This document shows, piece by piece, positions 48,231 to 56,374 of a DNA stretch of 64,000 nt; within the stretch, counting starts at the first letter, position 1; the number at the start of each line of letters is the position of its first letter. This stretch comes from Mycolicibacterium vulneris (lineage in GTDB: Bacteria > Actinomycetota > Actinomycetes > Mycobacteriales > Mycobacteriaceae). A program made the position numbers and the translations under genes. The notes beneath the pieces are model-generated. The model searched no databases. It saw nothing but the letters and a program-made list of their open reading frames with translations, and was not told the DNA's origin. The stretch is taken from NCBI RefSeq assembly GCF_002104765.1, contig NZ_NCXM01000012.1:62001-126000 (forward strand), given 5' to 3'.

Positions 48231-50074
48231 GTGAACAGTACCGTTTCGCGGGTTGGCACGCGGTTTGGTCCCTATCAGCTGACGCGGCTGTTGGGCCGCG
48301 GCGGCATGGGGGAGGTCTACGAGGCCGAGGACACCCGAAAACACCGGATAGTCGCGTTGAAGTTGATCTCGCACCAATTCTCAACCGACGCAACGTTTCG
48401 CGCGCGGATGCAGCGCGAGGCCGACACCGCGGGACGGCTGACCGAGCCGCACATCGTGCCGATCCATGACTACGGCGACATCGACGGGCAGTTCTACGTC
48501 GAGATGCGCATGATCGACGGTGTTTCGTTGCGGACGCTGTTGACGCACTACGGTCCGCTGCCCGCGGCGCGAACGGTGGCCATCGTCAGGCAAATCGCCG
48601 CGGCGCTGGACGCCGCGCACGCATGCGGCATCACCCATCGTGACGTAAAGCCGGAAAACATCCTCATCACAGGCGAGGACTTCGCTTATCTGGTGGACTT
48701 CGGCATCGCCCGCGCCGCCACCGATCCCGGGCTGACCCAGGGCGGATTCGCACTGGGCACCTATAACTACATGGCTCCGGAACGCTTCACCGGTGACGAA
48801 GTCACTTACCGCTCCGACATTTACGCGTTGGCCGCGGTGCTGGGCGAGTGTTTGACCGGAGCGCCCGCCTTCAGCGCCGACAGCGTCGAGCGCTTGATCG
48901 CCGCGCACCTGCTCGAGCCCGCTCCACAGCCCAGCCGGCTGCGGCCGGACGTGTTCCGCCCGCCCTGGATGCCGTGATCGGCAAGGGTATGGCCAAGGTG
49001 CCAGCCGAACGGTATTGCACTGCAGGTGATTTGGCCGTCGCCGCACACGATGCTCTGTCCGTTCGCCAGCGGCACCAGGAAGAAACCGTGCTGCGGGACG
49101 CGAACTATCCCACCGCCGCGACGATGGCTCGCGTCATGCCCCGGGGCATCGGCGGTGTCCGAACGCGTCCCCCCGCACCCTCGCCGGCCCGGCGGCCCGG
49201 GCGAAAGCGCACCCGATGGATCCTGGCCGGCACCGCCGTGCTGCTGATCGTCGCCGTCGCACTGACGGGTTACCTGGGCACCCGCCCGTCATCGGCGTCC
49301 AGACAGCAGGCGTCCGGCCAGACCGAATTGCCGTTCAACGGCATCAATTTCCGGCTGTCCCCGGGTGGCATCACGCTGGACAAGGCCGGCGACGTGTACG
49401 TCACCAGCGAAGGCATGTACGGGCGGGTCGTTGAGTTGACGCCCGGGTCGAGCACCCCAACGGTTTTGCCGTTCAACGGTCTTTACCAGCCCCAGGGCCT
49501 GGCGGTGGACGGCTCCGGGGCGGTGTACGTCGCCGACTTCAACAACCGGGTGGTGAAGTTGGCGGCCGGGTCGAACAGTCAGACCGTGCTGCCGTTCGCC
49601 GGCCTCAACTATCCCGAAGGCGTCGCGGTCGACGCCCAGGGCAATGTCTACGTCGCCGACCGCGGCAATAACCGGGTGCTGAAGCTGGCGGCCGGGTCGA
49701 ACAGCGCGACGGCGTTGCCGTTCACCGGCTTGAAGAATCCCGATGGCGTGGCCGTCGACCCGGCGGGCAACGTGTACGTCACCGACACCGACAACAACCG
49801 GGTGTTGATGTTGCCGGCGGGGTCGAGCGGCCAGACCGTGCTGCCGTTCAATGGCGTTGCCGCACCGTGGGGCATCGCGGTGAACAACGCCGGCGACGTC
49901 TTCGTCACCGAACATGACGGTAACCAGGTGGTCAAACTCCCGGCCGGTTCCAATACCGCGACCGTCCTGCCGTTCACCGGACTGAACACCCCGTTGGGGG
50001 TGGCGATCGACAAGGACCAGAACGCCTACGTCGCCGACCGCGGCAACGACCGGGTGGTCAAGCTGACGACGTGA
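48231..50074 (+). pseudogene. pknD: PknD-type receptor kinase, copy B, frameshifted
   Basis: The kinase N-lobe and catalytic core are canonical: LLGRGGMGEVY glycine loop, ALKLI lysine, HRDVKPEN catalytic loop, DFGIA and GTYNYMAPERF. At about 48947-48949 the sequence CCGGACG apparently lacks one G compared with LRPGRVPPALDAVIGKG, so the frame stops at 48975-48977 after about 248 residues. Reading on in the other frame restores the rest: AVIGKGMAKVPAERY, a linker, a membrane helix (WILAGTAVLLIVAVALTGYL), and a six-bladed propeller of LPFNG/VYVAD repeats to 50074. Start GTG 48231 follows AAAGGAG. Either a true pseudogene, a programmed or rescued frame, or a sequencing error. Confidence 0.85.
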
Positions 50075-50077
50075 GGC

Positions 50078-51271
50078 CTACGGCGCGGGCTGCGGTGCGC
50101 CCAGGTACTCCTCGGTGTGCTGGCCGAGGGCGGGCGGGGGTTCGGCGGCCGCGGCGTCGAAGCTGGAATAGCGTGCCGGGGTGCGGATTACCGTGACCTC
50201 GTCCGCGCCGTCGCCGACCGGGAGGGCGAGCTCGTTCTCGGCGAACAGCGCGGTGCCGACCACCTGCTTCCAGGTGTAGGCGTGACAGGCCATCAGGCCG
50301 CCTTCCTGGAGCAGCCGCACCCATTCGTCCGCGGTCTTGGCGGCCAGGGCCTTCTCGAGTTCCTCGGTGAGCTCGGGATAGTTCAGTGCCCGCGCGCGCT
50401 GGTCGGCGAACCGCTCGTCGTCGCGCATGTCGGGCCGGCCGATGATCTCGCACAGCTTGTCCCAGTGCTTGGGCACGTAGGCGCTGATCACCAGGTAGCC
50501 GTCGGCGGCCTTGAAGGCGTCCGACGGTTGGGTGGCAAAGCCAACACCCTTGCGCTTCTTGGGCTTTGGTGCCGCATCCGGCTTCGGGGCCTCGCTGGGC
50601 TTGTTGAGGTGGATGGTCAGCTGGCTGGCCTGCAGGCTGACCGCGACGTCATACATGGCGACCCGCACGACGTCGGCCACCCCGTGGCGTTCCCGGTTGA
50701 GCAGCGCGGCCAGCACGGCCTGGGCCAGCACGTGACCGCTGGCGGCGTCGACGAGCTGGAACGGGATGATCTGGGGTTTGCCGGTGGGCGTGGGCATTCC
50801 GGTGGTCATGCCCGATTCGGCGGCGACCATCAGGTCGACGCCCGGGCGGCTGCCCTCGGGTCCGTTGCCGCCGTAGGCGGACAGGCGCGCGTAGATCAGT
50901 CTGGGGTTGCGGGACTGCAGCTCGTCGGGGCCCAGGCCCATGCGCTCCATCACCCCGGGTCGAAATCCTTCCAGCACAACGTCGGCCGTATCGACCAGCC
51001 GCAGGATCTGCTGCTTGGCCTCGTCGCTGCGCAGGTCGGCCATCACCGACTTCTTGCCCCGGTTGTGGGGGAGGAACAGGGTGGCCAGCGGCGGGCGCCC
51101 GGGCAGGACCGCGGTGATGTGCCGGGCCGCCTCGCCGACGGGTGCCTCGACCTTGATCACCTCGGCGCCCAGGTCGGCCAGCACCTGACCGGCCATCGGC
51201 CCGGCGATGTTCTGGGTGAAGTCGAGCACCCGGAATCCGTCAAGTGGCTTGGCGGGCTTGCTGTTTGGCAT
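50078..51271 (-). CDS. Family III CoA-transferase (Rv3272-like)
   Basis: The 397-residue protein is a CaiB/formyl-CoA transferase family member, with GFRVLDFTQNIAGPMAGQVL at the N terminus, GAEVIKVE, LPHNRGKKSVMADL, and the expected catalytic aspartate in SRPGVDLMVAAESG. An unusual Lys/Pro-rich stretch (KPSEAPKPDAAPKPKKRKG) lies mid-protein. ATG 51271 has AGGAAGG upstream; the longer frame to 51343 runs into the neighbour. It transfers CoA between carboxylic acids; substrates are unknown. Its stop lies three bases from the pknD copy B stop, marking the right edge of the Pst island and the return of M. tuberculosis-like order. Confidence 0.88.
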   Translation of the reverse strand: MPNSKPAKPLDGFRVLDFTQNIAGPMAGQVLADLGAEVIKVEAPVGEAARHITAVLPGRPPLATLFLPHNRGKKSVMADLRSDEAKQQILRLVDTADVVLEGFRPGVMERMGLGPDELQSRNPRLIYARLSAYGGNGPEGSRPGVDLMVAAESGMTTGMPTPTGKPQIIPFQLVDAASGHVLAQAVLAALLNRERHGVADVVRVAMYDVAVSLQASQLTIHLNKPSEAPKPDAAPKPKKRKGVGFATQPSDAFKAADGYLVISAYVPKHWDKLCEIIGRPDMRDDERFADQRARALNYPELTEELEKALAAKTADEWVRLLQEGGLMACHAYTWKQVVGTALFAENELALPVGDGADEVTVIRTPARYSSFDAAAAEPPPALGQHTEEYLGAPQPAP

Positions 51272-51284
51272 CGTGTTTGCCTTC

Positions 51285-52202
51285 CTAAGAACCCGACGGG
51301 TGCAGCACCGCGGTGCAGTAGTAATTCTGCGCGAAGGGTGCATCGGGATCGGGCGACTGCAGCGGCAGGCCGTTGTTGGCCAGCATCTGGTTCAGCGGGG
51401 TGCGGACCGGCTGCCAGCCCCGCTGCTGCAGGTAGGTGGCCACGTCGTTGCGTTCGCCGGGGAAGCCCAGCTCGCCCAGGGCGATGTCGAGGCCGTTGCG
51501 CCGCCACTTCTCGCTCGCGGCGTTCAACGCCTCCCCGCTGACACCGGTATTGACGAAGACCTCGGCCACCAGCTGACTGCCGTCGGCCGACAGGGCGGTG
51601 ATGTTGTCCAGCAACCGATCCTGAGCCTCGGGCGGCAGGAAGCCGACCAGGCCCTCGGCCGCCCAGGCGGCGGGCCTCCCGGTGTCGAAGCCGGCTTGCC
51701 GCAGCGCCGACGGCCAGTCGTGGCGCAGGTCGATCGGAACGTCGCGCACCGCGGCGGTGGGTTCGGCACCGAGCTCGGCGATGGTGGCCGCCTTGAACTC
51801 CAGCACCTGCGGCTGGTCGATCTCGAACACCGTGGTGCCCGGCGCCCACGGCAACCGGTAGGCGCGCGCGTCCAGGCCGGAGGCCAGGATGACCACCTGG
51901 TCGATGCCCGCGGCGCCCGCCTCGGCGAAGAACGCGTCGATGTAGCGGGTGCGGGCGGCCAGCATGTCGGTCATGCGTTGCATCCCCCACGGGGCGCCCG
52001 GCTCGTCGACGTCGGCGGAGGCGAGCTGGCCGGCCGCCCACCGGGTCATGAAGTCGACGCCGACCGCGCGCACCAGCGGCTCGGCGAACCGGTCGTCGAT
52101 CAGCCCGTCCAGGGTGGCCCGGGCTCGCCCGGCGGCCACCATGGTGGCGGTCGCTCCCACGCTGGTCGCCAGATCCCAGGTGTCGTCGTCGGTGCGCGCC
52201 AT
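51285..52202 (-). CDS. SAM-dependent methyltransferase (TIGR00027 / LCMT-like family)
   Basis: The 305-residue protein belongs to a family expanded in mycobacteria. It starts [27 protein letters not shown] and has [30 protein letters not shown] (SAM site, about residues 106-135) and [16 protein letters not shown]. Family members are putative O-methyltransferases, substrate unknown. ATG 52202 is preferred over the longer frame to 52238. It lies 13 bases upstream of the CoA-transferase start, on the same strand. As I recall, no such gene lies here in M. tuberculosis, so it may be an insertion in this lineage. Confidence 0.88.
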   Translation of the reverse strand: MARTDDDTWDLATSVGATATMVAAGRARATLDGLIDDRFAEPLVRAVGVDFMTRWAAGQLASADVDEPGAPWGMQRMTDMLAARTRYIDAFFAEAGAAGIDQVVILASGLDARAYRLPWAPGTTVFEIDQPQVLEFKAATIAELGAEPTAAVRDVPIDLRHDWPSALRQAGFDTGRPAAWAAEGLVGFLPPEAQDRLLDNITALSADGSQLVAEVFVNTGVSGEALNAASEKWRRNGLDIALGELGFPGERNDVATYLQQRGWQPVRTPLNQMLANNGLPLQSPDPDAPFAQNYYCTAVLHPSGS

Positions 52203-52339
52203 GGAGGAAATCCCTTCCGGTCTACTGGTTAGCCACAATAATTACCAGCGTCAAGTGTCCCAGCGCGAGTGAGACACAGATCGGTCACGGCCGGGCGTTG
52301 CGGCCGCGGCCACCGCCGCGGCGCCGCTAGCCTCGCGCC

Positions 52340-52996
52340 ATGACCACTTCGGTTGCCATCCAGCTCGAGTGCCGGGGCAGCGCGGCACACGACGCCGACT
52401 GGCAGCGCGGCGCCGGGTGGGCGCGGCGGCTGGCCTGGGTCAGCCTGGCCGTGGTGCTCGTCGAAGGCGTCGTCGGGCTGTGGCAGGGATTCGCGGTCGC
52501 CTCGGTCGCGCTGACCGGGTGGGCCCTGGGCGGCGCATCGGAGGCACTGGCCAGCGCCATGGTGGTGTGGCGGTTCAGCGGGTCGCGCGCCTTCTCCGCA
52601 ACCGCCGAGCGACGCGCGCAGCGCGGCGTCGCGATGTCGTTCTGGCTGACCGCCCCGTACATCGCCGCCGAATCCATGCACGAGCTGACCGGAGGGCACC
52701 ACGCCGAGACGTCGGTGATCGGCATCGGGCTGACTGCGCTCGCGCTGGTGCTCATGCCGGTGCTGGGCCGGGCCAACCACCGGTTGGGCACCCGATTGGG
52801 GTCCGGAGCCACCGAGGCCGAGGGGATCCAGAATTATCTGTGCGCCGCCCAGGCGGCCGGGGTGCTGGTCGGCCTCGCGATGACGGCGCTGTGGTCCGGC
52901 GCGTGGTGGGTCGACCCGGCCGTCGGGCTGGCCATCGCCGGCGTCGCGGTCTGGCAGGGCGTGCGCGCCTGGCGCGGCGAGGATTGCGGCTGCTGA
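52340..52996 (+). CDS. Integral membrane protein, Rv3271c-like, distant cation-efflux relative
   Basis: The 218-residue protein has about five or six membrane helices (first two about residues 31-50 and 55-75, last about 190-208) and a C terminus EDCGC with two cysteines. The overall layout and an AEGIQNYLCAAQA segment near the fifth helix loosely recall cation diffusion facilitators, but I do not see the full set of metal-binding Asp/His residues, so transport is not proved. It converges with ctpC, a metal ATPase, four bases apart at their 3' ends. Confidence 0.7.
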   Translation: MTTSVAIQLECRGSAAHDADWQRGAGWARRLAWVSLAVVLVEGVVGLWQGFAVASVALTGWALGGASEALASAMVVWRFSGSRAFSATAERRAQRGVAMSFWLTAPYIAAESMHELTGGHHAETSVIGIGLTALALVLMPVLGRANHRLGTRLGSGATEAEGIQNYLCAAQAAGVLVGLAMTALWSGAWWVDPAVGLAIAGVAVWQGVRAWRGEDCGC

Positions 52997-53000
52997 CCTT

Positions 53001-55241
53001 TCAGCCGGCGAGTTCGTCGTTCGACGTGCCGCGCGGCGCGTCCAGCCGGTAGCGGATCAGCCGCGAGCTGTTGGCCACCACCGCCACCGATGACGCGTTG
53101 TGCAGGATCGCGGCCAGCACGGGGGACAGGGCGCCGCCCGCGCCGATGATCAGCCCGGCGGCGTTGACGGCGATGGACATGCCGTAGTTCTCCCGGATGA
53201 CGTCGACCGCGCGGGCGCCCAGGTCGCGCACGTCGAGCAGGCGGTGCAGGTCGTCGTTGGCCAGCGCCACGTCGGCGGTCTCGACGGCGACGTCGGTTCC
53301 GGCCAGCCCCATCGCGATCCCGATGTCGGCGGCGGCCAGCGCGGGCGCGTCGTTGATGCCGTCACCCACCATGCCGACGGTGTAGCCCTCGTCCTGCAGG
53401 TCGCGCACCGCCGCGAGCTTGTCCTCCGGCATCACCTCGGCGCGCCATTCGTCGATCCCGAGCTCGCCGGCCACCACCTCGGCGATGTCCGGGTGATCGC
53501 CGGTGAGCATGACGATGCGGCGAATACCGTTGGCGCGCAGCTTGTTCAGCACGTCGGAGGCCTCGGGGCGCACCTCGTCGCGCAGGCTGATCAATCCCAC
53601 CAGCTTGCCGTCGACGGCCAGCAGCAGCGGGGTCTCGGCCTGGCGGCGCAGCCGGTCCACCCACTCCGACGCCTTCTTGGACACCCGCACGTTTTCGGCG
53701 CGCAGCAGTCCGGGGCTGCCCAGCAGCAAGGTCCGGCCGTCAGCCCAGGTCCGCATGCCCAAACCCACCAGGACCTCGCACTCCTCGTGCGGCGGGATGG
53801 TGATGTGCCGTTCCTCGGTGGACCGGATCACCGCCTCGGCCAGCGGGTGCCGGGAGTGGATCTCCGAGCTGGCCGCATACGCCAGCACCTGTTCGGGCTG
53901 CCAATCCTTGTGCAACGCAATGATATTGGTGACCACCGGACGTCCGACGGTCAGCGTGCCGGTCTTGTCGAACACGATCGCGTCCACCCGGCCGGCCTGC
54001 TCGAGGTGCGAGCCGCCCTTGATCAGGATGCCGCGGCGGGCGCCGTTGCCGATCGCCGCGCTGATCGCGGTGGGGGTGGCCAGGCCCACCGCGCACGGGC
54101 AGGCGATCAGCAGCATGGTCATCGCCCGGCGGACGTCGCCGGTGATCGCCAGCGTGATGGCGGAGACGATGAACGAGGTGGGAACGAAACGGCGGGAGAA
54201 GTTTTCGCCGACGGTCTGGATCGGCGCCCGGTCGTGCTGGGCCTCCTCGACCCGGGCGATGATGCGGCCGATGGTGGTCTGGTTGCCGACGGCGCGGGCC
54301 TGCACCACCAGGCGTCCGCGCACCACCACCGAACCGGCGTGCACGTGCGCGCCGACCAGCACGCTGACCGGCAGATTCTCCCCGGTGATCGCGGACTGGT
54401 TGACGATCGCCTCGCCGTCGACCACCTCGCCGTCGACCGGGATGGCGACGTGGTCGTGGACCACCACCTCGTCGCCGATCTGCACGGTGTCGATCGGCAC
54501 CTGAACCTCGGTGCTGGCGCCGGGGGCCCCAGAAGGATCCGGGAGCCGGATCCAGGCCGTGTCCTGGCTGCCGCGCAGCAGCTCCGAGATGGCGCGGCGG
54601 GTCCGGCGCAACGTCAGATCCTGGAGGTACTCACCGATATTGAGCAACCACAGCACCGTGAGCGCGACGACGTTCTCCCGCAGCACCAGGCTCGCCACGG
54701 TCGCCGCCGACACCAGCGCGTCGGTGCCGGCCTTGCCGGAGCGCAGCGAGCGCAGCGCGCCGCGCAGGAACGGATACCCGGTGAACACGGTGACGCCGGT
54801 GGCGAACACCCGGCCGCTGGGTCCCAGCAGCGGCGGCCGCGCGAAGACGTAGCGGCGCACCCCGAGCAGGGCGAGCGCGGCGCCGCCGATGACCATGCGC
54901 AGCACGTCGGCGTTGCGGATCTCCGAGGAATGCGGCGCGCGGGCCGGGATCAGGTCGGCGGCGACGTGCAACGCCTCGCCGATGGCGGCCAGCACCGCGG
55001 AGCGGTCACAGCGCCGCGGCGAGTACCAGACGACGACCGATCCGGTTCGCGGGTAGGCGTGCACAACGCGCACGCCCTCACACTTGGCGACCGCCTCTTC
55101 GACCGCCACGGCGCGCCGGGAGCTGGCGCGCACCCAGTCGACGGCGACCCGCATGCGTCCGGCCGCATCCGAAACGACATGCAGCGCAGGGTCTTCGGTT
55201 CGCTCCTCGCCTGCGATGTCGGGGACTAGGGCGAGTTCCAT
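53001..55241 (-). CDS. ctpC: Metal-exporting P1B-type ATPase CtpC
   Basis: The 746-residue P-type ATPase has a soluble N-terminal region (HVVSDAAGRMRVAVDW, then a VVHAYPRTGSVVVWYSP ferredoxin-like strand pair without CxxC), the actuator TGEN motif, the metal-site CPC in the ACPCAVGLATPT helix, phosphorylation Asp425 in FDKTGTLT, the HP pair in SRHPLAEAV, and the hinge GDGINDAPALAAADIG. CtpC (Rv3270) exports Zn/Mn ions and protects from zinc poisoning. The start at 55241 gives a longer N terminus than I recall for M. tuberculosis. It lies ten bases after the pacL1 stop, so the two are one operon. Confidence 0.95.
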   Translation of the reverse strand: MELALVPDIAGEERTEDPALHVVSDAAGRMRVAVDWVRASSRRAVAVEEAVAKCEGVRVVHAYPRTGSVVVWYSPRRCDRSAVLAAIGEALHVAADLIPARAPHSSEIRNADVLRMVIGGAALALLGVRRYVFARPPLLGPSGRVFATGVTVFTGYPFLRGALRSLRSGKAGTDALVSAATVASLVLRENVVALTVLWLLNIGEYLQDLTLRRTRRAISELLRGSQDTAWIRLPDPSGAPGASTEVQVPIDTVQIGDEVVVHDHVAIPVDGEVVDGEAIVNQSAITGENLPVSVLVGAHVHAGSVVVRGRLVVQARAVGNQTTIGRIIARVEEAQHDRAPIQTVGENFSRRFVPTSFIVSAITLAITGDVRRAMTMLLIACPCAVGLATPTAISAAIGNGARRGILIKGGSHLEQAGRVDAIVFDKTGTLTVGRPVVTNIIALHKDWQPEQVLAYAASSEIHSRHPLAEAVIRSTEERHITIPPHEECEVLVGLGMRTWADGRTLLLGSPGLLRAENVRVSKKASEWVDRLRRQAETPLLLAVDGKLVGLISLRDEVRPEASDVLNKLRANGIRRIVMLTGDHPDIAEVVAGELGIDEWRAEVMPEDKLAAVRDLQDEGYTVGMVGDGINDAPALAAADIGIAMGLAGTDVAVETADVALANDDLHRLLDVRDLGARAVDVIRENYGMSIAVNAAGLIIGAGGALSPVLAAILHNASSVAVVANSSRLIRYRLDAPRGTSNDELAG

Positions 55242-55251
55242 ATCGCTTCGA

Positions 55252-55533
55252 TCAGTGCTCGTGGTCGTGGATGTCGGCGATCGAGGGGGTGGGCGCCTCC
55301 TCGCCGATGCGCTCGCGGGCCTCGGCCATGACGTCGGCCAGCTTGAGGCGCGCCGACTCGGCGGCCTCCTCGGCCTTGCGGGTGCCGCGCAGTCCGAGCT
55401 CGGCGCCCTTGACCGCGGTCTCGTGCAGCGGCGCCTTGGCCGCGGCCTTGCGCACCACCTCGTAGGCGGTCACGCCGACCAACCCGGTGACCACCGTGCC
55501 TGCCGCCTTCGCCAGGAGCCCGTACACCGCCAT
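55252..55533 (-). CDS. pacL1: PacL1-type metal chaperone of CtpC (DUF1490)
   Basis: The 93-residue protein has an N-terminal membrane helix (about residues 7-25; AAGTVVTGLVGVTAYEVVRK), a charged helical middle (RKAEEAAESARLKLADVMAEA... ), and a C-terminal metal-binding tail DIHDHEH. DUF1490/PacL proteins act with P-type metal ATPases in the mycobacterial membrane, helping zinc tolerance, and Rv3269 is the partner of CtpC. Position directly upstream of ctpC on the same strand fits this. An AT-rich stretch before the gene (about 55580-55610) may hold a metal-responsive operator, but no site is proved. Confidence 0.9.
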   Translation of the reverse strand: MAVYGLLAKAAGTVVTGLVGVTAYEVVRKAAAKAPLHETAVKGAELGLRGTRKAEEAAESARLKLADVMAEARERIGEEAPTPSIADIHDHEH

Positions 55534-55645
55534 TGCCGCAACCTTCCTATCGTCTCAGCGTTAAGCCCATGCTTGCACGACGTTAACATCGAAATATAGC
55601 GATATCAATATGTATCGCGGACGTGGTTGTGCCGGTCGCCGGGCC

Positions 55646-56374
55646 TTACAGCACCCTGGTGACTTTCTCGGTCTCGATTCGGCGCTCTTGTCCGGCCGGG
55701 TCGGCGTTGGCCACCTGCACCAGCGAGCCGCCGACGGCCATGATCGCCAGCAGGCCGTCCACCAGTTCCGCGGGCTCCGACCACGACGCGCCGGACAGCA
55801 CCCGGTCGCTCGACGTCAAACCCCTTGCCGCCGCGGAGCTTTGACAATCGGCCAGCACCTCGTCAACCGATCGCCCGGCCAGCGCCGGCCCCGGGCTCGG
55901 CTCGGGCACGATCTGATCACCGTGCACCCGCACCGCGGTCGCGTAGTCCGTCACGCCGATCGGCAGGTTGGGTGCCGGGCGGCCGAACGGATCCAGCGAC
56001 AGCACCGCCACCTCACCCCCCGATACCGCCGCGCTTACGGCGACGTCCGCCTCGTCCAGTCGCTGCGCGGTGCACAGCGCGAGGTCGGCCGGGCCCGCCA
56101 GCACCGCCTCGGCACCGATCCACCACACCCCGAACAGCACGGCCGCCGTCTGCCAGTGCGCAGGCAACAGGATCGCCACCCGGCTGCTCGGTCCGGCGCC
56201 CAACTCGTCGCGCAGCAGGTTGCCCGTCTTGGCGGCCCAGTTGGCCAGCGTCACACCGGACAGTTCGATGCGCTCGCCGGTCGCGTCGTCGTAGTAGGTG
56301 ATGCGCGGGCCCACCGGATCGGCCCGCAGCATCGGATCGAGGATGGCCCCGCTCAGCGTGCTCAGTTGATGCAC
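55646..56374 (-). CDS. TIGR03089 family protein (Rv3268-like)
   Basis: The 242-residue protein resembles the N-terminal part of AMP-forming acyl-CoA synthetases: RITYYDDATGERIELS, NLLRDELGAGPSSRVAILLP and AAVLFGVWWIGAEAV, but it is far too short for a whole adenylating enzyme and lacks the usual P-loop, so it is unlikely to activate acids. It corresponds to the TIGR03089 group found across actinobacteria; function unknown. The GTG start at 56374 overlaps the end of the upstream LCP gene by 13 bases. An ATG at 56332 would lose the first 14 residues. Confidence 0.75.
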   Translation of the reverse strand: MHQLSTLSGAILDPMLRADPVGPRITYYDDATGERIELSGVTLANWAAKTGNLLRDELGAGPSSRVAILLPAHWQTAAVLFGVWWIGAEAVLAGPADLALCTAQRLDEADVAVSAAVSGGEVAVLSLDPFGRPAPNLPIGVTDYATAVRVHGDQIVPEPSPGPALAGRSVDEVLADCQSSAAARGLTSSDRVLSGASWSEPAELVDGLLAIMAVGGSLVQVANADPAGQERRIETEKVTRVL

